From a bacterium (lineage in GTDB: Bacteria; Planctomycetota; UBA1135; GCA-002686595), in contig JAAELL010000030.1 in the NCBI GenBank assembly GCA_024226735.1, positions 1-43,362 on the forward strand: DNA of 43,362 nucleotides, given 5' to 3'. Below the pieces are notes generated by a model that worked only from the letters and a program-made list of their open reading frames with translations, made no database searches and was not told the origin of the DNA. The position numbers were made by a program, and so were the translations under genes. Below, piece after piece: positions 36,990 through 43,362 of this stretch (position 1 is its first letter; each line of letters begins with the position of its first letter).

Positions 36990-37559
36990 ATGACGGTCAA
37001 GGCCACGGAACTGCGCAAGGGCATGGTCCTCCAGAAGGACGGAGACCTGCTCCTCATCACCGACTACAGCCACGCGACGCCGGGCAACTGGCGCGCGATC
37101 ATCCAGGTCAAGACGCGCAGCCTGATGAGTGGCTCGACGGGCCAGTTCCGCCCCGCGGCCGGCGACCAATTCGAGACCGCCTACCTCGATAAGAGGCAGT
37201 GCCAGTACCTCTACCAGGAGGGCAACGGCGACCGCGTTTTCATGGACAACGAGTCCTATGAACAGTTCCAGCTCCCCGAGGATTCGACGGGCGGCAAGAT
37301 GGCGTTCGTCAAGGAGAGCGACGTCATCGAGATCACCTTCCACGAGACGACGGCGATCGGCATCGAGCTGCCGACCAACGTCGTGCTCGAGGTGACCGAG
37401 TCCGAGCTAGCCGTAAAGGGCAACAGCGCAACGGGCGTCAAGAAAGACGCGGTGCTCGAGACGGGACACAAGCTCAAGGTCCCGATGCACATCAACGTCG
37501 GCGAGAAGGTGAAGGTGAACACCGACACCGGCGAGTTCATGGGACGCGCGCAGGAGTGA
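36990..37559 (+). CDS. efp: translation elongation factor P, Asn at the tip of the loop
   Basis: The 189-residue protein has all three EF-P domains: ATELRKGMVLQKDGD, the second OB region FMDNESYEQFQLPED and the C-terminal signature VPMHINVGEKVKVNTDTGEF. EF-P rescues ribosomes stalled at polyproline. The domain I tip reads HATPGNWRAII where E. coli has PGKGQAF and EarP-type proteins have PGRGG; so the modified Lys/Arg is Asn33, followed by Trp. The known lysylation or rhamnosylation cannot occur. The stop codon lies inside the left arm of the long hairpin at 37553. Confidence 0.95.
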   Translation: MTVKATELRKGMVLQKDGDLLLITDYSHATPGNWRAIIQVKTRSLMSGSTGQFRPAAGDQFETAYLDKRQCQYLYQEGNGDRVFMDNESYEQFQLPEDSTGGKMAFVKESDVIEITFHETTAIGIELPTNVVLEVTESELAVKGNSATGVKKDAVLETGHKLKVPMHINVGEKVKVNTDTGEFMGRAQE

Positions 37560-37624
37560 AGCGCGGGGTGTTCGTGTGAATCGGTGGACCAACCGATTCA
37601 CACGAACACCCCGCGCTTCACTCC
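37553..37624. terminator. 33-bp perfect hairpin across two convergent stop codons
   Basis: Positions 37553-37585 are the exact reverse complement of 37592-37624, separated by GGACCA. Each arm begins with GGAGTGA, which contains the last Glu codon and the stop of efp on one strand and of the glycosyltransferase on the other. So both mRNAs end with the same 3' sequence and can each fold into a 33-bp stem. It probably acts as a bidirectional terminator or 3' stabiliser; no T-tract is present. Confidence 0.85.
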
Positions 37625-39075
37625 CGATAGTACACTTCGAGATCCAGGTCGCGTCCCTCCATCGTTACGGGGAAGCGCATCATCAGCCGGCAGTCTTCCT
37701 TCAGGAACGCGCGAAACGCCGCCCGTTCCGGCGCGAAGCGCCCCGTCCACTTGCCGAAGAAGTCGGGTCGCACGACGAGCCACATCGGCCGCCCGCGCCG
37801 CGCCCACAGCGCGTAGTTGTCGACGCTGTAGCGATCCGCCCAACCCGCCGTGCGCGGTTCGCGCAGATTCGTCGATCCCGGATCGAGGTAGAAGTCGGCG
37901 AGGCCGGCCTGCATGCCGAGAATCACGTCGCCCGGATGGTGTTGGTTCCAGACGTAGCCGTACGCTTCGCGCCAACGCGAGCGCTCGCCCATGCGAACGG
38001 TGAAGTAGAGCCCGGTCTCCGCCGCGGTGGGCAGGACGACCAGCGCCGCGAACCCGAGCGACGCCAGCCGCCCGCCGCGCGCGAGCGTGGCCACCGGCCA
38101 CGCGGCGAGCAATGCGATCCAGGGCATCAGGACGAAGGCGTACTGAGCGGTGACCTGCGCGAAGAGGCCGACGGTCGCCACCGCGGCGAGACCGATCACG
38201 ACGACCCAGGTGCACAGCACCCCCCCGTAGCTGCGCGAGCCGAAGGCCTGGACGATCCCGCACACCGCGGCGACGCCGAGCAGGGGCGTCACGAAGAAGC
38301 CGGTGCTCTTCACGAAGTGCGCCAGCTGTGAGACGACGCCGAACTCCTGCTTCTTCGCGAGGTAGTCGCGCAGGGCGCCGACGACCCAGGGCGATCCGAC
38401 CAAGATCGCGACGAGTCCCGTTCCGATCAGCACCTTCAGGGCACGGCGCGCCTCGGGACCCGGCCGGTGCCCGACGAGCGCTGCACCGATCGGCGCGACG
38501 ATCAGCGCGAGCAGGAGGACCGCGCTCTGCAGGTGGAAGCCAATCCCGGCCGCCGTCACCAGCGTCCCCAGGAGGACGCTGTGGACGCGCCCGCGGACGA
38601 GCCCGCGCAGGACGAGTCCTCCCCCCACCAGGCCCGCCGCCTGCGCGAGGGTGTAGGCGCGCGCGTTCTGCGACCAGTAGATCTCCCACGAGCTGATGGC
38701 GACCAGGAGCGCCGCGAGGGCCGCCCGCTTACCGCCAGCGACCGGGCGGAAGGCCCAGTACGTGAGCGGAATTGCCAGCCAGCCGGCCAGCGCGGGGAGG
38801 AAGCGCAGGGAGAACTCGTCCGCCAGCCCTCCGAACGCCAGGACCGTGAGGCGGATCAGAGCGTACCCAGGGGCGTTGTAGGAGAGCTCGGCGTGGGTCG
38901 CGTCGGCGAGGGTCAGGGCCTCGTCGTACCACAGGCTCCAGTGCCCCAGGCGCCAGAAGCGCGCGAGCCCCAGGGCGAGTGCAAGAATGAGCCAGAGGCC
39001 GCCGCCATCGGCGCCGGCCCCCTCCTCGGATGCGCGCCAGGCGGCGCGCGGGTCCTCTTGGTCGCTTTCGGACAT
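37618..39075 (-). CDS. GT39/ArnT-like membrane glycosyltransferase
   Basis: The 485-residue polytopic protein shows the GT-C fold: after a cytosolic N-terminus comes LWLILALALGLARFWRLG, then the first loop HWSLWYDEALTLADA with the acidic DE pair typical of lipid-phosphate-sugar-dependent glycosyltransferases. At least eight more membrane helices follow, with NARAYTLAQAAGLVGG in a loop. The C-terminal soluble part starts near RMGERSRWREAYGYVWN. It may add sugars to lipid A, proteins or other envelope molecules; the acceptor is unknown. It ends in the shared hairpin. Confidence 0.8.
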   Translation of the reverse strand: MSESDQEDPRAAWRASEEGAGADGGGLWLILALALGLARFWRLGHWSLWYDEALTLADATHAELSYNAPGYALIRLTVLAFGGLADEFSLRFLPALAGWLAIPLTYWAFRPVAGGKRAALAALLVAISSWEIYWSQNARAYTLAQAAGLVGGGLVLRGLVRGRVHSVLLGTLVTAAGIGFHLQSAVLLLALIVAPIGAALVGHRPGPEARRALKVLIGTGLVAILVGSPWVVGALRDYLAKKQEFGVVSQLAHFVKSTGFFVTPLLGVAAVCGIVQAFGSRSYGGVLCTWVVVIGLAAVATVGLFAQVTAQYAFVLMPWIALLAAWPVATLARGGRLASLGFAALVVLPTAAETGLYFTVRMGERSRWREAYGYVWNQHHPGDVILGMQAGLADFYLDPGSTNLREPRTAGWADRYSVDNYALWARRGRPMWLVVRPDFFGKWTGRFAPERAAFRAFLKEDCRLMMRFPVTMEGRDLDLEVYYRE

Positions 39076-39173
39076 GGTCGCTCAAGCAGGGTTCCAAACC
39101 GAGCCGACGAATTCCACGGTCCGCCGCCCAGCGCTTGCGGCACCGCTCCCCTCTGCCTCAGAATGCGCACACG

Positions 39174-39581
39174 ATGCCGAACCAAAGAACCCTCATCGGT
39201 CTGCTGGCGCTCGCTGCCCCGCTCCTCGCGGGCTGCCGCGCGCAGGGCGTATCGCTGGCCACCTACCCCGCCGGGGCGAACGTGGTCGTCGACGGCGAGG
39301 AGTCGGGATTCGTGACCCCCTGCGTCCTCGACCTCGACGCTGGCAACTCGCGCCAGATCGCCTTCGAGCTGCCGGGCTACACGACCGCGACGCGCATCCT
39401 GGTCGACCGCGGCCGGCGCGAGCTCGTCTACTGGCGCGACTCCACGGTGCACTACAACACCTGGAGCTTCCCGGTCTGGCTGAACTTCGAGGACTTCTTC
39501 TACCCGTACAAGGATCGCGGCGGGAAGATGCCCGGGCGCGTGTTCGTGCGCCTGCGGCGCGAGGCCGACGCGGACCGATGA
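39174..39581 (+). CDS. PEGA-domain lipoprotein
   Basis: The 135-residue protein has lipobox LLAGC and one PEGA-type domain: VSLATYPAGANVVVDGEESG followed by TPCVLDLDAGNSRQIAFELP and GYTTATRIL. A C-terminal part contains VYWRDSTVHYNTWSFPVW. PEGA domains are found in surface-layer or envelope proteins; the function is unknown. ATG 39174 is used because it yields the lipoprotein signal. Its stop overlaps the gmhB start as ATGA. Confidence 0.78.
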   Translation: MPNQRTLIGLLALAAPLLAGCRAQGVSLATYPAGANVVVDGEESGFVTPCVLDLDAGNSRQIAFELPGYTTATRILVDRGRRELVYWRDSTVHYNTWSFPVWLNFEDFFYPYKDRGGKMPGRVFVRLRREADADR

Positions 39582-40153
39582 GCGAGCCTCGTCCGGCGGT
39601 CTTCCTCGACCGCGACGGCACGATCAACCGCGAAGTCGACTACCTTTCGCGGGTCGAGGACTTCGAGCTGCTGCCGGGCGCCGGAGAAGCCCTGCGCGCA
39701 CTGCAAGACGCGGGGTTCCTGTTGGTCGTCATCACCAACCAGAGCGGCATCGCGCGCGGGATGCTCGACGAGGCGCGGCTGGAGGAGATCCACGGGGAGA
39801 TGGCACGGCAGCTCGACGCGTTCGGCGTCGTGCTCGACCACGTCGGCCACTGCCCCCACCATCCGGACTGCGGCGAGCGCGTGGAGTGCAACTGCCGCAA
39901 GCCGCAACCCGGGCTTCTACTGGAAGCGACGCGGGTGCTCGAGATCGACTTGACGGAGAGCTACTGCGTCGGGGATTCGCTGCGCGACTTGACCGCGGGC
40001 GAGGCGCTCGGGGTGCGTGGGATCCTCGTGGGGACGGGGAAGGGTGAGGCGCAGGAACGGACGGCGCGGGAAGCCGGTCGAACGATCGAGCCGTTCGTCG
40101 CGGACCTGGCGGCCGCCTCGCGCTGGATTCTGGCGCAACGTGTGCCCTCCTGA
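39578..40153 (+). CDS. gmhB: D-glycero-D-manno-heptose 1,7-bisphosphate phosphatase
   Basis: The 191-residue HAD-family enzyme removes the C7 phosphate in ADP-heptose synthesis for LPS. Motifs: nucleophile FLDRDGTINREVDYL, ITNQSGIARGML, the zinc loop CPHHPDCGERVECNCRKPQP and YCVGDSLRDLTAGEALG. The HisB N-terminal phosphatase is related, but the heptose enzyme fits best because the zinc loop is complete and lpxH is present. The start overlaps the PEGA gene (ATGA). A hairpin follows the stop. Confidence 0.9.
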   Translation: MSEPRPAVFLDRDGTINREVDYLSRVEDFELLPGAGEALRALQDAGFLLVVITNQSGIARGMLDEARLEEIHGEMARQLDAFGVVLDHVGHCPHHPDCGERVECNCRKPQPGLLLEATRVLEIDLTESYCVGDSLRDLTAGEALGVRGILVGTGKGEAQERTAREAGRTIEPFVADLAAASRWILAQRVPS

Positions 40154-40666
40154 GGGAGGTCCTCTCCCCTCAGCAGAACGCGCGCACTTCACACCCTCGC
40201 GCGACCCCTTGTCGATCACGAGTGTCACCGGGTCCACGGAGCGGTCGACCGCGACGACCTGAGCGTCGATCACCGGCATCGTGAGGAGGTCTTCTACCTT
40301 CGATCGGGTTCCCGGCCCTGCGTACGGGAACTCCGGCGGTGCATGGCTCTCGGGCACCGGTGGCTCCGCCGAGCCGCCGGTACGGAAGCGGGTCAACTTC
40401 CGCACGCCGTGCCCGATGAACACGTGAATCTCACCGTACCAGGCGATCGACGTGCGGCACAGCGCAACGCCTTCCGCAGCCTGGATCGAAGACTCGCCCT
40501 CGAAGTCCGGCACCAGGGCCAAGTGAAAGAGACCGATGTCGGGGTTGATCCCGGGCGTCAGAAACGGGAGGAGCTCGAGATGGTAGCCAGCCGGCACGTC
40601 GCGAACGGGAGTCTGCAGGACCCCGATCGTGGACGCGACGAGGAGCCTCGGCGGGACGAAGCTCAC
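39917..40666 (-). CDS. hypothetical protein, C-terminus probably truncated
   Basis: I do not recognise this protein. ATG 40666 overlaps the stop of the M61-like gene (ATGA), so translation is coupled. The first 165 residues look genuine (PRLLVASTIGVLQTPVRDVP, TSIAWYGEIHVFIGHGVRK). Near residue 145-165, VVAVDRSVDPVTLVIDKGSR and EGVK resemble the start of an MreC-like beta motif, which should continue. Instead the frame runs into the antisense of gmhB and becomes Arg/Pro-rich until 39917. The gene therefore probably lost its 3' end through a deletion. Confidence 0.5.
   Translation of the reverse strand: MSFVPPRLLVASTIGVLQTPVRDVPAGYHLELLPFLTPGINPDIGLFHLALVPDFEGESSIQAAEGVALCRTSIAWYGEIHVFIGHGVRKLTRFRTGGSAEPPVPESHAPPEFPYAGPGTRSKVEDLLTMPVIDAQVVAVDRSVDPVTLVIDKGSREGVKCARSAEGRGPPSGGHTLRQNPARGGRQVRDERLDRSTGFPRRPFLRLTLPRPHEDPTHPERLARGQVAQRIPDAVALRQVDLEHPRRFQ
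40150..40173 (+). terminator. hairpin after gmhB
   Basis: CTGAGGG and CCCTCAG pair across a 10-nt loop, with further GAG/CTC pairing possible inside it. The gmhB stop lies in the left arm. There is no T-tract. It also lies within the tail of the opposite-strand hypothetical gene. Confidence 0.5.
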
Positions 40667-42117
40667 GACCCGAAGATCGCCGATCGCAACCGCTCCTGCG
40701 TCTCCGTGCTCCCCGGATGCGGCGCGATCCCATCCGCCTCCAACGCGAGCCCGAGCCGGCGCAGGTACGCCGCCACCGGAATGCGCAAGGATCCCTCGAC
40801 GTAGCGATCGAACAGCTTGCCGACGTCACGCCCCGCGAGATCGCTCGCGATCCCCGCGACCTCCAGCGACGTGTACGCCTCGTCCGAGTTCCCGAACTGG
40901 ATGTACAGGATCTGCAGCAGATCCTGAATCGAATGTCGTCCGCGCGAGCCGGAGCGAATCTCCACGTCGAGCAAGAGCCCCATGTATAACCCGCCGCCGT
41001 ACAGGAGCCCCGTCTCGGCCGCCTTGTCCCGTCCCGCCGACGCCAGCGAACGCCGGCCCGCACGCAGCGCGTAGTTGCCGTAGCTCCTACCGAGCATCTC
41101 GAGCAGGGTCCCCTCGTCCGCGATCCCCGCGCGCGCGAGCAGCATCATCGCCAAGTAGTCGGTCACGCCCTCCTGGAACCACTCTGCCTCCGAGTTCGCG
41201 CGACGGATCGCGACGCCGATCCACATGTGCAACAGCTCGTGCAGACACACGTGCGCCCAGGTCGCGTCCGCCGCGGATGGCGGCTGGGCGAAGACCATGC
41301 TCATGCCACCGACGTGACCGGCGCCGCCGGAATAGTCGGCCATGTTCGCGACGACGATGTAGCGCTGCCCCGGGGCGTCGCCGCCGAACAGGACCGTCGC
41401 CTCGTACAGCGCGGCCTCGAGCGTCTGAACCATGCGCGGCGTCGAGTCGCGCAGGTCGTCGCCGACCGCGAGGAGCACCTCGACACCGGCCGCGCGGACG
41501 CGCTCCTCGCTGTGCTCGCCGACCAGCAGGCAGGCGCGCGTCAGCTGCTCGAAGGAACGCACGACGTAGCGCTCCTCGTTCAGACCGGCGTCGGCGTCCT
41601 CGGCAGCCGGCGCCGGCTCCCACGAGGTCGAAACGATCCAGTCGTCGGGCAGCTCGAAGCGCACCAGCGCGCGCTCGAGATTGGGCGGCGCGAGGAAGAG
41701 CGTCTGGGTCGCGACGTACGTGCAGTCGTCGCGCAAGTAGGTCGCCTCGTCCAAGCCGAAGGGCCACTCGTGGTCCTCGTGATCGAGCCGCACCTCGTAC
41801 GAGAGGTGCACGCGCCGCGCACGGTCACGCAAGCGGTACTTCCCGCGCCCGCGGTGATCGACGCGCACCGGCTTTCCGTCCGGATCGGTAACGGCGAGGT
41901 CCTTGATCCAATGCGCCCAGCCCGCCTCGAAGTCGTTCGCGCCAATAGGGGACACGAGCAGCGTCCGCCCATCGACCGCCAAGTCGGCCTCGACCCGCAC
42001 CGTGCGGCGCTGCGCGTCCGAAAACGTGACGCGGTACTCGCCGCGCTCCGCCGCCGACCCGATTGGGACGAGCAGAGGCAGCCAGAGGAGCGCTTGCAGG
42101 GCCAGGATCCGCATCAT
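40663..42117 (-). CDS. secreted M61-like (glycyl aminopeptidase-type) metallopeptidase
   Basis: The 484-residue protein has a signal peptide (ALQALLWLPLLVPIGSA). The N-terminal beta domain (VHLSYEVRLDHEDHEWPFG) is followed by the gluzincin core: zinc motif HELLHMWIG at about residue 293 and EAEWFQEGVTDYLAM, which gives the third ligand Glu. The C-terminal PDZ domain often present in M61 proteins is not seen; the helical end IQDLLQILYIQFGN is typical. It is the second gluzincin of the window and may act in the periplasm. It is coupled to the truncated hypothetical gene downstream. Confidence 0.82.
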   Translation of the reverse strand: MMRILALQALLWLPLLVPIGSAAERGEYRVTFSDAQRRTVRVEADLAVDGRTLLVSPIGANDFEAGWAHWIKDLAVTDPDGKPVRVDHRGRGKYRLRDRARRVHLSYEVRLDHEDHEWPFGLDEATYLRDDCTYVATQTLFLAPPNLERALVRFELPDDWIVSTSWEPAPAAEDADAGLNEERYVVRSFEQLTRACLLVGEHSEERVRAAGVEVLLAVGDDLRDSTPRMVQTLEAALYEATVLFGGDAPGQRYIVVANMADYSGGAGHVGGMSMVFAQPPSAADATWAHVCLHELLHMWIGVAIRRANSEAEWFQEGVTDYLAMMLLARAGIADEGTLLEMLGRSYGNYALRAGRRSLASAGRDKAAETGLLYGGGLYMGLLLDVEIRSGSRGRHSIQDLLQILYIQFGNSDEAYTSLEVAGIASDLAGRDVGKLFDRYVEGSLRIPVAAYLRRLGLALEADGIAPHPGSTETQERLRSAIFGS

Positions 42118-42128
42118 CGGGCCAAACG

Positions 42129-42173
42129 AGGATTACCGCATTCAGGATTGCCGCGGTCAGGCTTACCGCATTT
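42129..42173. promoter_or_regulatory. three 15-bp imperfect tandem repeats between divergent genes
   Basis: AGGATTACCGCATTC, AGGATTGCCGCGGTC and AGGCTTACCGCATTT follow each other without a gap, 12 bp from the M61 start and about 90 bp from the DUF885 start. The position and the repeats suggest an operator bound by a regulator acting on both genes. Confidence 0.45.
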
Positions 42174-42260
42174 GCCGGGCGATGGGGACCATTCGATCGG
42201 GATCCCCCCAAAACTCGTACATGCCCCGGATCCGGGTGCCGGTCGCAGTACGATCCAACC

Positions 42261-43235
42261 ATGAGCCTCATGTCCTCCCCCCTGGCGCTCACCGCGATCC
42301 TCTGCTGCGCCGCTTGTGCCGCCACACAGACCTCGCGCTCCGACACGGCCTCCGCTCGCCTCCAGCAGCTCTTCTCCGAGGAGTGGGAAGCGCGCTTGGC
42401 GGACGACCCGCTGCTCGCGACGGCGGTCGGCAGGCGCGGCGCGGGCGAGCTGCCATCCGTTCGCCCCGAGGGCCTCGCGCGCCGCGCCAATGCGGCCGAG
42501 AGGCTCCTCGAGCGCCTCGGCGAGATCGACCCCGACCGCCTCGGCGGCGCGGACCGCGTCAGCTACGCGGTGTTCCGCGGCCCGCGCGAGATGCCCTTCG
42601 AGACGGCAGCCGACTACGAGGCGTATATCGCACGCATGCACGCCTTCCCCGACTGGGTCGAGCAGCACGTGGCGAACATGCGCGCCGGTCTCGCACGCGG
42701 CATGTGCCTGCCGCGCGTCGTGCTGCAGGGCTACGGCGGAACCGCGTCGGCGCACGTGGTCGATGACCCCGAGAAGAGTCTGTTCTACGCGCCGTTCCAA
42801 GAGTTTCCCGACTCGCTGCCGGCGAGCGCACGCACGCGCCTGATCGCAGATGGGCGCGCGGCGATCGAGAACGGCGTCGTGCCCGGCCACGCCGCGTTCC
42901 TGCGCTTCCTCGAGGACGAGTACGTGCCCCGAACGCGCGAGACGCTCGCGTGCTCGGAGCTGCCGGATGGCCGCGCGTACTACGACTGGCTCGTGCGTCA
43001 TTTCACGACCCTCGAGATCAAGCCCGAGGAAGTGCACCGCATCGGCCTCGAGGAAGTCGCGCGCATCCACTCCGAGATGCAGGCCGTCATCGACGGCACC
43101 GGCTTCGAGGGCGACTTCGCCGCGTTCCTCGAGTTCCTGCGCACCGATCCACGCTTCTACGCGGAGACGCCCGAGGCGCTTCGCCGAAGGGCTCTTCCCG
43201 CACCAGATCGAGGGCGTCGCGCTCTAGTGGTGTGA
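42261..43235 (+). CDS. DUF885-family lipoprotein, internally deleted and 3'-truncated
   Basis: The visible product has 324 residues; DUF885 proteins usually have about 560-600. A lipobox-like ILCCAACA follows the start at 42261. Family blocks are present: RVSYAVFRG, MPFETAADYEAYIARMHAFP, VVDDPEKSLFYAPF, FTTLEIKPEEVHRIGLEEVA and FLRTDPRFYAETPEAL. About 40 residues normally found between the VFR and MPFETA blocks are absent, and the whole C-terminal half is missing. After TPEALR the frame continues as junk and stops at 43235 inside element copy 3. Family members are metal-dependent hydrolases of uncertain substrate; this copy is likely inactive. Confidence 0.8.
   Translation: MSLMSSPLALTAILCCAACAATQTSRSDTASARLQQLFSEEWEARLADDPLLATAVGRRGAGELPSVRPEGLARRANAAERLLERLGEIDPDRLGGADRVSYAVFRGPREMPFETAADYEAYIARMHAFPDWVEQHVANMRAGLARGMCLPRVVLQGYGGTASAHVVDDPEKSLFYAPFQEFPDSLPASARTRLIADGRAAIENGVVPGHAAFLRFLEDEYVPRTRETLACSELPDGRAYYDWLVRHFTTLEIKPEEVHRIGLEEVARIHSEMQAVIDGTGFEGDFAAFLEFLRTDPRFYAETPEALRRRALPAPDRGRRALVV
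43180..43227 (+). pseudogene. short helicase-like fragment
   Basis: In a frame different from DUF885, FAEGLFPHQIEGVAL is followed by a TAG stop created by the element edge. The string resembles the N-terminal substrate-positioning motif of SNF2/superfamily 2 helicases (xLxPHQxEGVxFL). Only 15 codons are visible, so this is a weak call: it could be the start of a helicase domain interrupted by the element, with the rest outside the window. Confidence 0.4.
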
Positions 43236-43362
43236 TGCAGACATTCGCAGTCGTATCCCGGCCCGCATGCACGCGCCACGGCGTTGCGGCTCCTGCGACC
43301 AATCCCAGTATCACCGTATTGGCAGCGAAGTTGCGTCGTCGCCGCGCCTTGTGGCACGCACA
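43225..43362. mobile_element. palindromic TA-flanked element, copy 3 (cut by window end)
   Basis: The 138 visible bases match the reverse complement of copy 1 (8854-9035) with only about five differences, in opposite orientation. The left edge is TA-GTGGTGTGATGCAGAC, so TA is intact here. The remaining 44 bp lie beyond the window. It directly interrupts the damaged DUF885/helicase-like region. Confidence 0.85.

Overview
The window is a 43.4 kb piece of a high-GC, Gram-negative bacterial chromosome and probably a whole contig: it starts inside a tRNA and ends inside a repeated mobile element. Gene content suggests a planctomycete-like lineage. The evidence is an NPCBM-domain secreted protein, a DUF1573 lipoprotein, a PEGA lipoprotein, a giant Ser/Thr-kinase/histidine-kinase hybrid, lipid A and heptose genes (lpxH, gmhB) that imply an LPS outer membrane, and many starts without a clear Shine-Dalgarno. 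This assignment is inference; another deep high-GC Gram-negative group is possible.

Layout. 1-430: truncated tRNA and a broken TIR-domain gene. 429-2527: secreted M1-like metallopeptidase and tRNA-Lys. 2597-6122 (minus): translation operon rpsB-tsf-pyrH-frr. 6503-7474: a GGDEF protein. 7626-10222 (minus): NPCBM protein and SGNH-hydrolase-like protein, separated by a 182-bp TA-flanked inverted-repeat element. 10494-16004 (plus): chaperone cluster groL-groL-dnaJ-grpE-fmdB, without groES or dnaK. 16001-21872 (minus): secreted protein translationally coupled to a 1635-residue kinase/ATPase/TPR/GAF/histidine-kinase protein with a frameshifted, truncated receiver remnant behind it. 22038-22217: a diverged relative of the same element. 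22341-24103: DUF1573 and PAP2. 24120-28515 (minus): tyrS, lipoprotein, rpsA. 28681-31667: EEP phosphatase, a cytidylate kinase-PlsC fusion, MBL hydrolase. 31671-35228 (minus): FHA protein, degenerate GGDEF protein, sigma-54 response regulator and lpxH, the last three with overlapping start/stop codons. 35479-37559 (plus): rpoN and efp. 37553-37624: a 33-bp perfect hairpin shared by the ends of two convergent genes. 37618-43362: GT39-like glycosyltransferase, PEGA lipoprotein, gmhB, a truncated hypothetical protein, an M61-like peptidase, a damaged DUF885 gene and a third copy of the element.

How it fits together. The core is housekeeping: translation, protein folding, tRNA charging and envelope lipid/LPS synthesis. 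Signalling genes are interleaved: an intact GGDEF protein, a degenerate one that keeps its I-site, a sigma-54 activator and RpoN itself. No complete defence or biosynthetic island is visible. The most unusual signals are the TA-flanked palindromic element family (three copies, two nearly identical), matching 15-bp repeat arrays at the 3' ends of rpsB and rpsA, the convergent hairpin, an EF-P with Asn at the normally modified loop position, and several decaying genes near element or contig ends.
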